The notes beneath the pieces are model-generated. The model saw only the letters and a program-made list of their open reading frames with translations, was not told the origin of the DNA and searched no databases. From positions 1 through 64,000 of the forward strand of contig JBAWZA010000005.1 of NCBI GenBank assembly GCA_037143335.1: 64,000 nucleotides of DNA, written 5' to 3'. Below, in pieces: positions 8,851-18,405 of the stretch (its first letter is position 1; every line of letters begins with the position of its first letter). A program made the translations under genes and the position numbers. Origin of the DNA: PALSA-1296 sp037143335 (lineage in GTDB: Bacteria; Bacteroidota; Ignavibacteria; Palsa-1295).

Positions 8851-10398
8851 TTAATCGTTGGCTTCGTTCTCATCTTCGCCGATCTCTTCATCGCCATCTT
8901 TGCGATCTTTGGTGAGGCCAAATTTTTTCATCTTGGTATAAAGATGAGAGCGCTGGATATTCATCGCCTCTGCAGTACGGCTGATATTCCAGCTGTACTC
9001 GCGTAATCTCTCTTCAATAAAAATCCGTTCTGCGCGATCTTTGAAGTCCTGAAAACTCACTGCGCTTAGTGCATCTTGTAACGGATTCTCCTGCGAACCC
9101 ACAAGATAGCCTTCACTCTCTGATGATTGAATTCGCGCTAAATCAAGTGGCGAAAGTATTGACTTCGTCCCTTCATCGCTACTATCTTGAATCTGTGGCA
9201 TTGATGAACTCTGCGAGCCAGCCATGCTAAATGCAACTCCCAGATGCTCGACATCCGAACGCTTCACCACATCACCCTGAGTTAAAATCACAATGCGCTC
9301 AATGATATTCCGTAATTCGCGGATATTTCCTGAGTACGGCAATGAAGTCAGGAGTCGCATCGCTTCATCATCGAATCGTGGAGACTTGCGCTTTGCATCG
9401 GCAGCAAATTCCTCGGCAAATGCTTTTACCAATGTCGGAATATCTTCGGCTCGCCCACGAAGTGGTGGGACGTGAATCGGAATCACATTTAACCGATGAA
9501 AGAGATCTTCACGAAACCTTCCGCCACGAATCTCATCAGGCAGATTTTTATTCGTTGCAGCGATGAGTCGGACATCAACTCGAATCGGTTTTGCAGATGA
9601 AGACCCTACACGTTCAATCCATCCTTCATCAATTACTTTCAACACTTTTGCCTGAGCCTCAAGACTCATGTCGCCGATCTCATCTAAGAATAGTGTACCT
9701 CCATCGGCTTGCTCAAATTTTCCGATGCGCTGATTTTGCGCTCCGGTAAATGATCCTTTTTCATGACCAAATAATTCACTCTCGATTAAGTCTCTGGGGA
9801 TTGCGGCGCAATTAACTTCGACAAAAGCATTTTGCGATCGCTTCGAACTTGAGTGAATTCCACGTGCTACTAATTCTTTACCTGTTCCGTTTTCACCAGT
9901 GATTAGCACTCTCGCTTCAGTCGGAGCTACGCGATCTATCATCGCACGGATATTTCGCATCGCAGGTGATGAGCCAAGCATCGTTTCCTTGCCGTGAAGT
10001 TTCTCGCGCATGAACTTCACTTGCGTTTCGAGTTGCTTCTTCTGCGTTGCGTTGCGGACCACCAGCAATAGCTTCTCCCGATCAGGTGGTTTTTCTAAGA
10101 AATCAAATGCACCAAGCTTCGTTGCCTCAACAGCGGTTTCGATAGTGCCGTGACCTGAGATCATAATAATCGGCACTTCCTCACGAATTTTACGAATTTT
10201 TTGCAGCGTCTCCAACCCATCCATACCGGGCATCTTCACATCAAGCAAGATGCAATCAATCTGAGTACCCTCGCTGACAATCTTTATTGCTTCATGACCT
10301 GACTCGGCGGTCGTTACGGTATGCTTGTCATACTCGAAGATCATCGCAAGCGTATCGCGAATGCCGGCTTCGTCGTCTATGATGAGTAAATGGGACAT
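8851..10398 (-). CDS. Sigma-54-dependent response regulator (NtrC family)
   Basis: A 515-residue two-component regulator with three domains. The receiver (1-125) has the acidic pair DDE (8-10), phospho-acceptor Asp53 and Lys103. The AAA+ domain has Walker A GENGTGKE (168-175), the sigma-54 loop GSFTGA (215-220; Ser replaces the more common Ala) and Walker B LFLDE (236-240). A Fis-type helix-turn-helix follows at about 455-500 (NISRTAEAMNIQRSHLYTKM). It should activate sigma-54 promoters after phosphorylation. No partner histidine kinase is visible nearby. A roughly 50-residue variable linker separates the AAA+ and DNA-binding parts, and the C-terminus is strongly acidic. Confidence 0.94.
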   Translation of the reverse strand: MSHLLIIDDEAGIRDTLAMIFEYDKHTVTTAESGHEAIKIVSEGTQIDCILLDVKMPGMDGLETLQKIRKIREEVPIIMISGHGTIETAVEATKLGAFDFLEKPPDREKLLLVVRNATQKKQLETQVKFMREKLHGKETMLGSSPAMRNIRAMIDRVAPTEARVLITGENGTGKELVARGIHSSSKRSQNAFVEVNCAAIPRDLIESELFGHEKGSFTGAQNQRIGKFEQADGGTLFLDEIGDMSLEAQAKVLKVIDEGWIERVGSSSAKPIRVDVRLIAATNKNLPDEIRGGRFREDLFHRLNVIPIHVPPLRGRAEDIPTLVKAFAEEFAADAKRKSPRFDDEAMRLLTSLPYSGNIRELRNIIERIVILTQGDVVKRSDVEHLGVAFSMAGSQSSSMPQIQDSSDEGTKSILSPLDLARIQSSESEGYLVGSQENPLQDALSAVSFQDFKDRAERIFIEERLREYSWNISRTAEAMNIQRSHLYTKMKKFGLTKDRKDGDEEIGEDENEAND

Positions 10399-10803
10399 GA
10401 ATGGTGAGTCGTTAGTCTTTAGTTGTTAGTCTTTAGAGAAATATCCGTCCTTGTCATTTCGACCGAAGGGAGAAATCGTTATGCCTGAAATAGTCTCCTT
10501 GGCAACCACTCTCAAAAACTTCCTAAGCCTAACAGCCAATTGCAGGTGTTTAGTTTTTGAGACAGTGGGTTTGGTTAGTATTCGGGTGGTCTTGATGTAT
10601 CTTAGTGGACGAAACCACCCCCCGAATTAAACCCCCCATCCCTTTGTTAATACCATTGCTCATTCAGGACTTTGTCCGTCACGCGGACATTTTGGCAAGA
10701 CCGGTAAGCGCCATACAGTAGGTCAATACTCAAGATTCTAACCCTCGTTACTTTCGGCGTATTTCTCCTTTTTTTCTCACTCACACACAGCTAACGCATT
10801 TTT
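10399..10803. other. Intergenic region with repeats and hairpin (rhlE leader)
   Basis: 405 bases between divergent genes, with no convincing ORF. It holds a copy of the GAGTCGTTAGTC...AGTCTTTAG repeat (10406-10436), a TGTCATTTCGACCGAAGGG-type repeat (10452-10477), and a long imperfect inverted repeat (CTCAAAAACT at 10511-10520 with AGTTTTTGAG at 10552-10561, and ACCACT/AGTGGG flanks). A short palindrome GTCCG/CGGAC lies at 10674-10688. The remainder may be the 5' leader of the helicase gene. Confidence 0.6.
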
Positions 10804-12051
10804 ATGCCATTTACTAGTTTAGATATTAACGAACAAATTCTTCGTGCGCTTAAGGACGAAGGTTACACCGAACCCACCCCGATTCAGGAACAGGCAATCC
10901 CTGTTCTCTTGAACGGCAACGATCTTCTTGGCTGCGCACAGACAGGCACAGGCAAAACCGCTGCATTTGCTATTCCAATTTTACAGCATCTCTTCGAGAC
11001 ACGTCCGAATGGCGGCAAGCGCAAAATCCGCGCACTCGTACTCACACCTACTCGCGAACTTGCCGTGCAAATCGCTGATAGCTTTCGTGCTTACGGAAAA
11101 TACACAGGCGTTACAAATACCGTCGTCTTTGGCGGAGTCAATCAAGGTAAGCAAACATCTGCGCTCAATCGTGGCGTTGATATTGTGATCGCAACACCGG
11201 GCAGATTGCTCGATCTGATGAATCAGGGATTTGTGCATCTCAAGGATGTCGAGATGTTCGTGCTTGATGAAGCCGATAGAATGCTCGATATGGGATTCTT
11301 GACCGATGTGAAAAAAATTATTTCGCATCTGCCACATAAGCGTCAATCACTTTTCTTCTCGGCAACGATGCCAGCGGAGATTGTGAAGCTCTCCCATACG
11401 ATCTTGCATGAACCTGTCAAGATTACCATCACGCCCGATGAGCCAACGGTTGATGCGATTAAACAATATGTGTTCTTCGTTGATAAACAGAACAAAAAGG
11501 ATTTACTGCTTTTCGTCTTAGATGATGATGACATCAAGACAGCCCTTGTCTTCACACGCACGAAGCATGGCGCCGACATTGTGGTGAGAATTCTGTCGCA
11601 GAATGGAATTAGTGCCGAAGCAATTCACGGAAATAAATCGCAGAACGTCCGTCAGCGCGCACTCAATAATTTCAAGGCACAAAAAACTCGCGTACTCGTA
11701 GCTACCGACATCGCGGCACGAGGTATTGACGTTGATGAACTTGAATTCGTGATCAACTACGAAATTCCGAACATCCCCGAAACCTACGTTCACCGCATCG
11801 GCAGAACTGGCAGAGCGGGAGCAAAGGGAACAGCACTTTCATTCTGCGATGCGAGCGAACTTCCGTTCTTGAATGATATTGAACGGATGATTCATAAGGA
11901 AATTCCGGCGTTTACCGATCATCCATACCAGATGTCGCAACAAAGTGAAGGCAGAGGCAGAACGAAAAATTCGCATGGCACACTGCACACACCGAAAGAG
12001 CCTGGCGGCGGTGGCAACAAGAAATGGCGCGCAAAGCGGAGAAGGCGGTAA
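10804..12051 (+). CDS. DEAD-box RNA helicase, RhlE-like
   Basis: A 415-residue ATP-dependent RNA helicase. The motifs run in order: Q-motif (Phe3 ... PTPIQ), motif I AQTGTGKT (45-52), PTRELA, TPGR, DEAD at about 155-158, SAT, then the C-terminal RecA domain with TDIAARGID and HRIGRTGRAG. The C-terminal tail is Gly- and Arg-rich (GGGGNKKWRAKRRRR), typical of RhlE-class helicases that act in ribosome assembly, RNA decay or cold adaptation. It follows a long intergenic region with possible leader structure. Precise RhlE/CsdA subclass is inferred from size and tail. Confidence 0.95.
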   Translation: MPFTSLDINEQILRALKDEGYTEPTPIQEQAIPVLLNGNDLLGCAQTGTGKTAAFAIPILQHLFETRPNGGKRKIRALVLTPTRELAVQIADSFRAYGKYTGVTNTVVFGGVNQGKQTSALNRGVDIVIATPGRLLDLMNQGFVHLKDVEMFVLDEADRMLDMGFLTDVKKIISHLPHKRQSLFFSATMPAEIVKLSHTILHEPVKITITPDEPTVDAIKQYVFFVDKQNKKDLLLFVLDDDDIKTALVFTRTKHGADIVVRILSQNGISAEAIHGNKSQNVRQRALNNFKAQKTRVLVATDIAARGIDVDELEFVINYEIPNIPETYVHRIGRTGRAGAKGTALSFCDASELPFLNDIERMIHKEIPAFTDHPYQMSQQSEGRGRTKNSHGTLHTPKEPGGGGNKKWRAKRRRR

Positions 12052-12085
12052 TTGATTCGTAAATTTGTAAAAATACCGAAAGTTT

Positions 12086-12625
12086 ATGAATAGACTTATC
12101 CCTATTAATTCACTCACCGATATTCCTGAAAGCTATCGGGATACACCGATTGGCACTTTACTTGAGTATCATGATCTCGGCAGACCAATAGATGTTGTGG
12201 CTTCGCCTCAACTTCTCATTGCGATGTGCATGGATAACCGCAAGCACCTCACTATTCCTGATAATTTTGCATTTATCATTCGTTCTGGTGGTGCAAACCT
12301 GCGCCGCAGTTCCTTTAAGGTATCGTATGCCATTAGTGTGGGCGGAGTTCGGCATATCGCAATTATCGGACACACCAATTGTGGCATGGTGCATCTGGCT
12401 GATCGGAAGGAACAGTTTATTCAAGGACTCATTAACGCTGCAGGCTGGACACATGAACATGCAGAGGAACACTTTGATCAATTTGCACCCATGTTCGAGA
12501 TCGGAAATGAAATTGATTTTGTATTGAGCGAAGCAATCCGAATCCGCGCCGAATATCCTACGATTGTCGTTGCTCCGATGATCTACCGAGTCGAGGATAA
12601 TAGACTTTACCCTGTATCTGAGTGA
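12086..12625 (+). CDS. Beta-class carbonic anhydrase-like protein
   Basis: This 179-residue protein shows the beta-carbonic-anhydrase zinc and catalytic pattern: CMDNR (Cys48, Asp50, Arg52) and GHTNCG (His96, Cys99). The RSGGANLRRSSFKVSYAIS segment matches the conserved region between them. It should interconvert CO2 and bicarbonate in the cytoplasm. It lies 34 bases after the helicase, and a second smaller CA-like variant is not seen. The protein is slightly shorter than canonical family members (about 200-220), so specialised activity is possible. Confidence 0.88.
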   Translation: MNRLIPINSLTDIPESYRDTPIGTLLEYHDLGRPIDVVASPQLLIAMCMDNRKHLTIPDNFAFIIRSGGANLRRSSFKVSYAISVGGVRHIAIIGHTNCGMVHLADRKEQFIQGLINAAGWTHEHAEEHFDQFAPMFEIGNEIDFVLSEAIRIRAEYPTIVVAPMIYRVEDNRLYPVSE

Positions 12626-12744
12626 TCAATTTCATATTTTACGTGAAACAACTCACAAGCTCAGTGCTCATAAGAGTATGGTAAAGACCTTAGTGGGTAT
12701 CTTTGCCCTTCTATATTTCTATCAAATACACAACTAATTTGACT

Positions 12745-14436
12745 ATGCTGAGACTAAAGTTAACGTTCGTACTTGTTCTTCTCATATCCAGTACTTCATT
12801 TGCGCAGAGTTATAATCCACTCTGGATACCCGATACCCTTTCAGGGACGACATTTGATCTTTCGATTCGCGATACCTTTGTTCAGTATAAGCCAGGAAAT
12901 CAGACGATCACCGGAGGCATTAACGAAAAATTTTGGGGACCTACGCTTATCTTTAATAAAGGTGATGTCGTGCACATGAAGGTCCGGAATTTCTTGAATG
13001 ATTCAACAACCATCCACTGGCATGGTATGCACCTCCCTGCTGTGATGGACGGCGGACCACATCAGATCATCCCTCCAGGGACTATCTGGGAGCCATACTG
13101 GACTGTATCAAATAATGCCGCAACGTATTGGTATCATCCGCATCTGCATCAGATGACGCAAGAGCATATCACGAAGGGAATTGGCGGATTTATCATCGTT
13201 CGAGATTCAGAAGAAGCTGCATTGGCATTGCCAAGATCCTATGGAGTTGATGATATCCCTCTCGTACTCACAAGCAGGAGATTCGACGGCTCGAATGCAT
13301 TTGTCTATCAAAATATTTCCTACGGTGATGAAATGTTAACCAATGGAGTACTCAAAGCAGAAGTCTCGTTACCGCGCCAGATGGTGAGATTTAGAATTCT
13401 CAACGCCGAAATAGAACGAGGCTATATGCTCGGATTCAGCGACAACCGAACATTTTATGTGATCGGCAATGACGGAGGATTATTGAACGCGCCAGTTGCC
13501 GTGACACGGTTGAAGCTATTAGTTGGCGAACGAGCTGAGATCATGGTTGATCTTGGTGATGATGACATCGGCAAATCAATTGATATGGAAGCATTTAATT
13601 CGGGGCAAGCGTTCGGCTTTCCTGGCGGTGAACCGCAAAGCGGGGGGCCACTCGGTAGCTTGTTGAATAATGTTGATTTTCCTGTACTGCATATCACCGT
13701 CGCAGCTTCGACTGCCTCTAAAATCACATCCGTACCGAAAACACTTGCGCATAATGTTTACTGGACTGCAACTGATGCCACGGTGAATAAAACTGTCAAC
13801 GTAACTGATGGCACACCGGGCACAAATTTCACCCTCGACGGAAAAGCATTTGATTTCAACGCAATCAATAAGCATACCCAATTAGGCGCAATCGAAAAAT
13901 GGACGATCACAAACAATATGGTTTTCTCGCATGCGTTTCATATTCATGATGTAGAGTTTAAAATTATTTCTCGAAGCTCCGGTGCTGTTGGTGATTATGA
14001 ATCAGGCTGGAAAGATGTCGTTGCACTGCCACGGAATGAGTCGGTCACCTTCGTTGCGAAATTTGATGACTACGCTGATGCGATTCATCCGTATATGTAC
14101 CACTGTCACTTTTCGAATCATGAAGATGGCGGGATGATGGGGCAATTTGTTGTTGATAATCCTGCAAGTGTGTTAGATAAGTCAACTCATTCACCAGAGT
14201 TCACACTCTTCCCGAATCCTGCGAAGAATTTACTCTTCGCCAAGTTTGATGATCTCAATAACAGTGCCTACTACGGACGTATCGTTGCACCCAACGGAAG
14301 AACACTCTACATGTTACCTCGACCAGACATGAAGAATGGAATAGATATTTCACTTATTCCGACTGGGTCATATTTCTTGCAACTGACTGATGAGATTGGG
14401 AAAATCACAACAACAAAGAAGTTTATTAAGGAATAA
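12745..14436 (+). CDS. Multicopper oxidase with Sec signal and T9SS sorting domain
   Basis: A 563-residue exported oxidase. ATG 12745 begins a clean Sec signal peptide (LRLKLTFVLVLLISSTSFAQ); an upstream TTG in frame is not needed. All four copper-ligand motifs are present: HWHGMH (91-96), WYHPHLHQ (129-136), HAFHIHDVEF, and HCHFSNHEDGGMMG, so type 1 and trinuclear centres look intact; the residue four after the last HCH-cysteine region is Met-rich, as in CueO/CotA-like enzymes. The C-terminus is a type A sorting domain (FTLFPNPAKNLLFAKF, then PTGSYFLQL). It probably oxidises metals or phenolics at the cell surface. A paralogue with a Tat signal lies at 50394-52070. Confidence 0.9.
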   Translation: MLRLKLTFVLVLLISSTSFAQSYNPLWIPDTLSGTTFDLSIRDTFVQYKPGNQTITGGINEKFWGPTLIFNKGDVVHMKVRNFLNDSTTIHWHGMHLPAVMDGGPHQIIPPGTIWEPYWTVSNNAATYWYHPHLHQMTQEHITKGIGGFIIVRDSEEAALALPRSYGVDDIPLVLTSRRFDGSNAFVYQNISYGDEMLTNGVLKAEVSLPRQMVRFRILNAEIERGYMLGFSDNRTFYVIGNDGGLLNAPVAVTRLKLLVGERAEIMVDLGDDDIGKSIDMEAFNSGQAFGFPGGEPQSGGPLGSLLNNVDFPVLHITVAASTASKITSVPKTLAHNVYWTATDATVNKTVNVTDGTPGTNFTLDGKAFDFNAINKHTQLGAIEKWTITNNMVFSHAFHIHDVEFKIISRSSGAVGDYESGWKDVVALPRNESVTFVAKFDDYADAIHPYMYHCHFSNHEDGGMMGQFVVDNPASVLDKSTHSPEFTLFPNPAKNLLFAKFDDLNNSAYYGRIVAPNGRTLYMLPRPDMKNGIDISLIPTGSYFLQLTDEIGKITTTKKFIKE

Positions 14437-14448
14437 TTTTTTCTTACC

Positions 14449-14518
14449 TTAGTGGAACGGACTCATAGTCCGTTCGAAGTACCTGAATACGGACGGAGTA
14501 GAGAGTCCGTCCCACTAA
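14449..14518. repeat. Dispersed palindromic repeat, family A, copy 1
   Basis: TTAGTGGAACGGACT at the left end is matched by AGTCCGTCCCACTAA at the right end, with a nested GGACGG/CCGTCC. Related copies occur at 21667-21803, 49432-49463 and 53267-53330, all intergenic. Confidence 0.75.
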
Positions 14519-14544
14519 TTCAGGAGATTTTCGGATAACTCGAA

Positions 14545-14573
14545 TCTGGATTGCCGCTTTCGCGCGAATGACA
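14545..14573 (-). repeat. TGTCATTC-type dispersed repeat, family C, copy 1
   Basis: On the minus strand it begins TGTCATTCGCGCGAAAGC and ends in AATCCAGA. Such elements occur in many bacterial genomes. Related copies are at 44067-44091 and 44114-44141. Confidence 0.65.
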
Positions 14574-14599
14574 GAGGAGGAGGAAGCTGACAAAAAATA

Positions 14600-15217
14600 A
14601 TGAAGTCATCAACAAGCATTTCGCTATTACTATTTTTACTCGGACTATTTCCAATGATGGGTTACGCCTCTCTTGGGAAAGAAAAAGTAATCTCCGATTT
14701 TCGGCTACCCAATGTTGATGGGAAAAATATTTCTCTGAGCAATTACCCTGATGCAAAGGGATTTATCGTCGTCTTTACCTGTAACCATTGTCCATTTGCA
14801 AAACTTTATCCGACTCGGTTGAAGCAGTTGCAATCACAGTTTGCTCCACTTGGGATTCCTCTGATTGCAATCAGTTCAACGGACACATCTGTCTATGAAG
14901 ATGATGGATTTGACCAAATGGTGGCTCGTTCAAAAACTCAAGAGTTCAACTTTCCATACCTGTATGATTTACAACAAGACGCTGCTAAAGATTTCGGTGC
15001 GAAGCGAACGCCACATGCTTTTGTCATTTGGAAACAAAGTGGCAAGTGGGTCATTAAATACAGCGGAGCAATTGATGACAATGGTGCTGAACCTGAAAAA
15101 GTAACCCACCGCTATGTCGTTGATGCAGTAAACGAATTGTTAAAAGGGAGTGAAGTTCACACGCGCATCACGCAATCAATCGGCTGTCAGATTCATTTTC
15201 GCACAAGCGCGAAGTAA
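14600..15217 (+). CDS. Exported thioredoxin-like (AhpC/TSA-type) protein
   Basis: A 205-residue protein with an N-terminal signal peptide (SISLLLFLLGLFPMMGYAS) and a redoxin domain. The active-site region reads FTCNHCPFAKLY, a CxxC motif of the TSA/redoxin group that is often found with thiol-disulphide exchange, then the cis-Pro region RTPHAFV. A DUF or T9SS tail is absent. It lies about 160 bases downstream of the multicopper oxidase, separated by two repeat elements, so co-transcription is uncertain. It might protect or mature secreted cysteine-containing proteins; the partner is unknown. Confidence 0.82.
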   Translation: MKSSTSISLLLFLLGLFPMMGYASLGKEKVISDFRLPNVDGKNISLSNYPDAKGFIVVFTCNHCPFAKLYPTRLKQLQSQFAPLGIPLIAISSTDTSVYEDDGFDQMVARSKTQEFNFPYLYDLQQDAAKDFGAKRTPHAFVIWKQSGKWVIKYSGAIDDNGAEPEKVTHRYVVDAVNELLKGSEVHTRITQSIGCQIHFRTSAK

Positions 15218-16399
15218 TTACCTTCTGTACGGATTTACCATATACCGCTGTGCATCAGCATGTGCGCCAGCAACATCGGATAATTTCATTACTCGGTTAT
15301 AGAAATACAGTGCTTGCTTCCTATCACCAGCCGCATCATACGCCTCACCTAGAAGCAATTCCGATTTTGCAATGTAGTATGTTACCTCGTTCGGAGTAAG
15401 TTCGTAACTTTTTAGATTCGAGTTATAGAGATAATAAATAGCCGAATCAAGATTCCCTGTGTGATTCAATAAGAATGCTTGTCCGATAAAAAACATCGCT
15501 TCACGCGCTTGTTTGATTGTATATCCTTCACGATTTTGTTTGCATCTGGCAAGAATTACTCGGTATGTCGAATCATAGCCCCTTACATCGCCGAGTGAGA
15601 CTTGACAAAATCCGAGGTAGTGCAAGAAGCTCGAGTTGTTCGGATATTTATTCGTAAGTATTCTTGCGAAGTCGTAGGCGTGGTTGTAATTTTTTTCGTA
15701 AATGTAATTAATCTTCATCAACTCATACATCGCCTCGGTGCGCGAATATGTCGCAGCTTTCGCCGCTAGCTCGAGCATCTGAATTCCGATACGTTTATTC
15801 CCGTTCGCAAAAAAACTGATGACAGAACTCAGTGCGGGGTTATCTTCCTTCACCGCTTCAACATAAAAATTATAGAGTCCTCTGCCAAAGAGAATATCGC
15901 CATTGCCTGGAAGTTTATCTTCGAGTTTGTTGAGATATTTCACGCCTTCCTTCGCATCGCCAAGTAACAATCCGACTGCATCCTGCCAATTCGGACGAAT
16001 CGCAAAAATCCTTGCTCGCATTCCAAGAGCGGCGCCTTTGTAAAATAACCCTGCCAGATCATATTCGTTTGTATCAAGTAGCTTATCAGCACGTTCGATG
16101 CACTGGCCTAACTCTGTGCGGTAATCCTCGTCGTAGTGCGTATTATCTGTATTGGTGATCGCACGCCAAAAATTGACCATCGCCTTGTAGAAATATCCTG
16201 ATGGGTGCATGGGTCCCATCGCAATGACCGAGTCGAAAGTCTGATCGGCACGGGCATAGTCCATATTATAGGTCAGTTCTATCCCACGATGAATCTTCGC
16301 ATCCATTTCACCACCCTGGAGAATCCACTGAGCGGGTAATGATTGGGTAAAAAAGAGTAAAAAGGCAAGAGTCGCCGCAAGGGCTGTAGCTTTAATCAT
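15218..16399 (-). CDS. Exported TPR-like protein of unknown function
   Basis: A 393-residue protein with a Sec signal peptide (ATALAATLAFLLFFTQSLPAQ) and helical repeats resembling tetratricopeptides (for example ALYFYNRVMKLSDVAGAHAD, and LNHTGNLDSAIYYLYNSNL). No catalytic motif is visible. It probably works as a periplasmic scaffold. Its stop codon abuts that of the redoxin gene on the opposite strand with no gap. No close neighbour suggests a pathway, so the function is left open. Confidence 0.75.
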   Translation of the reverse strand: MIKATALAATLAFLLFFTQSLPAQWILQGGEMDAKIHRGIELTYNMDYARADQTFDSVIAMGPMHPSGYFYKAMVNFWRAITNTDNTHYDEDYRTELGQCIERADKLLDTNEYDLAGLFYKGAALGMRARIFAIRPNWQDAVGLLLGDAKEGVKYLNKLEDKLPGNGDILFGRGLYNFYVEAVKEDNPALSSVISFFANGNKRIGIQMLELAAKAATYSRTEAMYELMKINYIYEKNYNHAYDFARILTNKYPNNSSFLHYLGFCQVSLGDVRGYDSTYRVILARCKQNREGYTIKQAREAMFFIGQAFLLNHTGNLDSAIYYLYNSNLKSYELTPNEVTYYIAKSELLLGEAYDAAGDRKQALYFYNRVMKLSDVAGAHADAQRYMVNPYRR

Positions 16400-16514
16400 A
16401 ATCTGTATTGCTCTAACTTCAATCTACGCAAAAGGCGTTCCGAAGTTATTTCTATCGTAACCCTGATTGACGAAAATTAAGGATTTATGGAGTTCCGTTT
16501 GTGTTTCATAATTT

Positions 16515-16829
16515 ATGACCCTACCATACTACGCAGTCATATTCACATCAAAGCTCAATCAGAGCGCACAGCGGTATGAAGAAGCAGCAAACCGAATGTT
16601 CGAACTGACTAAAGAGCAACCTGGGTTCTTAGGTATCAATAGTGCACGTGATGAGAATGGAATTGGGATCACGGTGTGTTATTGGGAGAGCCTTGAAGCA
16701 ATTAAGAATTGGAAAAATCATACCGAACATCAAGAGGCGCAAATGATGGGAAAGAAAGAATGGTATGAGTTTTACCATCTGCGCATCGCAAAAGTTGAAC
16801 ACGAATATTCATTTGGAGAATTAGTATGA
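16515..16829 (+). CDS. Antibiotic biosynthesis monooxygenase (ABM) family protein
   Basis: A 104-residue ferredoxin-like alpha+beta protein with the ABM pattern: a start strand YYAVIFTSKL, the helix region FELTKEQPGFLGINSARDE and the central ITVCYWESLEAIKNWKNHTEHQEAQ. Members include heme-degrading and polyketide oxidases, but many small ones are of unknown substrate. The last bases ATGA (16826-16829) overlap the start of the following DinB-like gene, indicating translational coupling. Confidence 0.85.
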   Translation: MTLPYYAVIFTSKLNQSAQRYEEAANRMFELTKEQPGFLGINSARDENGIGITVCYWESLEAIKNWKNHTEHQEAQMMGKKEWYEFYHLRIAKVEHEYSFGELV

Positions 16830-17359
16830 CAATTGGAGAAGAATTCTTAGATCAATCGCGAAACGTATTTCGCTCGCAAAAAGAGATGGCAGGTAAAGCA
16901 ATCAGCCAACTGAGTGACGCCGAGCTACTCTGGCAACCAGATGCCGAGACGAATAGCATTGCCATCAACATGAAGCATCTCGCAGGCAACATGATCTCAC
17001 GCTGGACCGGTTTCCTCACGACCGATGGCGAAAAACCCAATCGTAATCGCGACGGAGAATTTCTCATTGATGAGAATGATCGTGCAGGTTTACACGAGTA
17101 TTGGGAGCAAGGATACTCTGTGCTATTTGCATCGATGAATTCGCTCACCGAAGCTGACCTTTTGAAGATCGTAACCATCCGCAGCGAACCTCACACCGTC
17201 ATACAAGCAATCCAACGCCAGATATCACACTACGCCTACCATGTAGGTCAGATCGTCGGCTTGGCAAAACAAATCAGAGTCAGCGACTGGCAAACCCTCA
17301 CCATCCCCCGAGGAAAATCGGAGGAGTATTTGAGTGTGAAGTTCGTGGCAAAGAAATAA
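16826..17359 (+). CDS. DinB-like/DUF1572 four-helix protein
   Basis: A 177-residue protein with the DinB-like fold signature of the DUF1572 group: long N-terminal helix with SDAELLWQPDAETNSIAINMKHLAGNMISRWTGF..., and a C-terminal HYAYHVGQIVGLAKQIR, where the histidines (including NMKHLAG and SHYAYHVGQ) are candidate metal ligands. DinB-superfamily proteins include thiol-dependent S-transferases, but no such activity is demonstrated for this group. It starts by an ATGA overlap with the ABM gene, suggesting coupled expression. Confidence 0.82.
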   Translation: MTIGEEFLDQSRNVFRSQKEMAGKAISQLSDAELLWQPDAETNSIAINMKHLAGNMISRWTGFLTTDGEKPNRNRDGEFLIDENDRAGLHEYWEQGYSVLFASMNSLTEADLLKIVTIRSEPHTVIQAIQRQISHYAYHVGQIVGLAKQIRVSDWQTLTIPRGKSEEYLSVKFVAKK

Positions 17360-17397
17360 TCGCAGCACTTTCTCGTTTTGGAGTCGGTTAAATATAT

Positions 17398-18390
17398 GTG
17401 AATGTAATTACCAAAGCAAGAAGTGTCGCGATTTTGAAGGTCGGTTCGTTTGCCTTTTTTTGTAGCTTCTTACTCCTTCCGCGAACCATCATCGCACAAG
17501 ATTCTACATCAACTCATAAAGATACTACTATTACTCCGGCCGTTTCTACCACTCCAGATGAAGCGCCTCCGCCAAGCTTGTGGCATTTCGGATTTAGTCC
17601 GTCGATTGGATTTACTTTTCAGGGTATCAGCAAGGACGGTGAAGAATCAGAAGATTTACAGTGGCTCAGTTCACTGCAGGCAAAGGCGGGTTACGAAGGG
17701 AGCAGGTTTCAATTCAATAGCAATCTCTTTTTACAGTACGGTGCGCAAGTCTCTCGTGAAGCTCCGCCCAAAAAGGTGCAGGATAATTTTCAGCTTTCGC
17801 TTATCCCATCAGTTACGATTTCGGATAGAGCAAAGTTGAGGCTAATTTTCGAAGTTACCGGCGAGACAGAAATGGGTGAGGGATTAATTGATAGTGTACC
17901 CACACGTTTTCTGGATCCGCTATTCCTCTATGAGGCACTGTTTATCGGACATAAGTCTATGCTCACATCCGAGAATGGAAACTCCCAATTTGAATTTGTC
18001 TTCGGAGTTGGGTATGCGTATCAGCAAACTCTTGCGAATAAATTTATCTTAGAGCAGAATCGGAAGTTCGTCGATAACTCTGGATTACTCTCCGATGTGC
18101 AAGATCAATTCACCGTCGAGAAAGGATATAGTAGTGTTCTGCAAATAAATTGGAATGTAAAATTAGCCGAAGATCTTTCCTTCAAAGAAAGCTTTAAGTC
18201 CGTTGCAATGACGAAGGATGATTTCACAAAGAACATCAAGAACTCACGCATCGGAAGTCTTTTGCTTGCAAGCATCGCTTACAAAATTTTCAGTATTGAT
18301 TACACACTTCATATTATCTACGATAAGAATCTCTCTCCACGCAGGCAGTTAGATCAGACAATGGTATTTGGTTTGAAGTTTGATTTGTAA
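17398..18390 (+). CDS. Outer-membrane beta-barrel-like protein, DUF3078-like
   Basis: A 330-residue exported protein. A GTG start (17398) precedes a hydrophobic signal region (SFAFFCSFLLLPRTIIAQ). The mature part is rich in alternating beta-strand segments (FQFNSNLFLQYGAQV, KLRLIFEVTGET, MVFGLKFDL) and ends in a Leu, like outer-membrane beta-barrels. It resembles DUF3078 proteins common in Bacteroidota, whose role is unknown. It precedes apt by 15 bases, so both may share a transcript. Confidence 0.72.
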   Translation: MNVITKARSVAILKVGSFAFFCSFLLLPRTIIAQDSTSTHKDTTITPAVSTTPDEAPPPSLWHFGFSPSIGFTFQGISKDGEESEDLQWLSSLQAKAGYEGSRFQFNSNLFLQYGAQVSREAPPKKVQDNFQLSLIPSVTISDRAKLRLIFEVTGETEMGEGLIDSVPTRFLDPLFLYEALFIGHKSMLTSENGNSQFEFVFGVGYAYQQTLANKFILEQNRKFVDNSGLLSDVQDQFTVEKGYSSVLQINWNVKLAEDLSFKESFKSVAMTKDDFTKNIKNSRIGSLLLASIAYKIFSIDYTLHIIYDKNLSPRRQLDQTMVFGLKFDL

Positions 18391-18405
18391 AAATTATTCA
18401 TTCGT

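Noticed and set aside
12635..12650. Third parS-like site TATTTTACGTGAAACA
   Set aside because: Two mismatches, including the central CACGTG core, and about 32 kb from the pair at mnmG; kept as doubtful.
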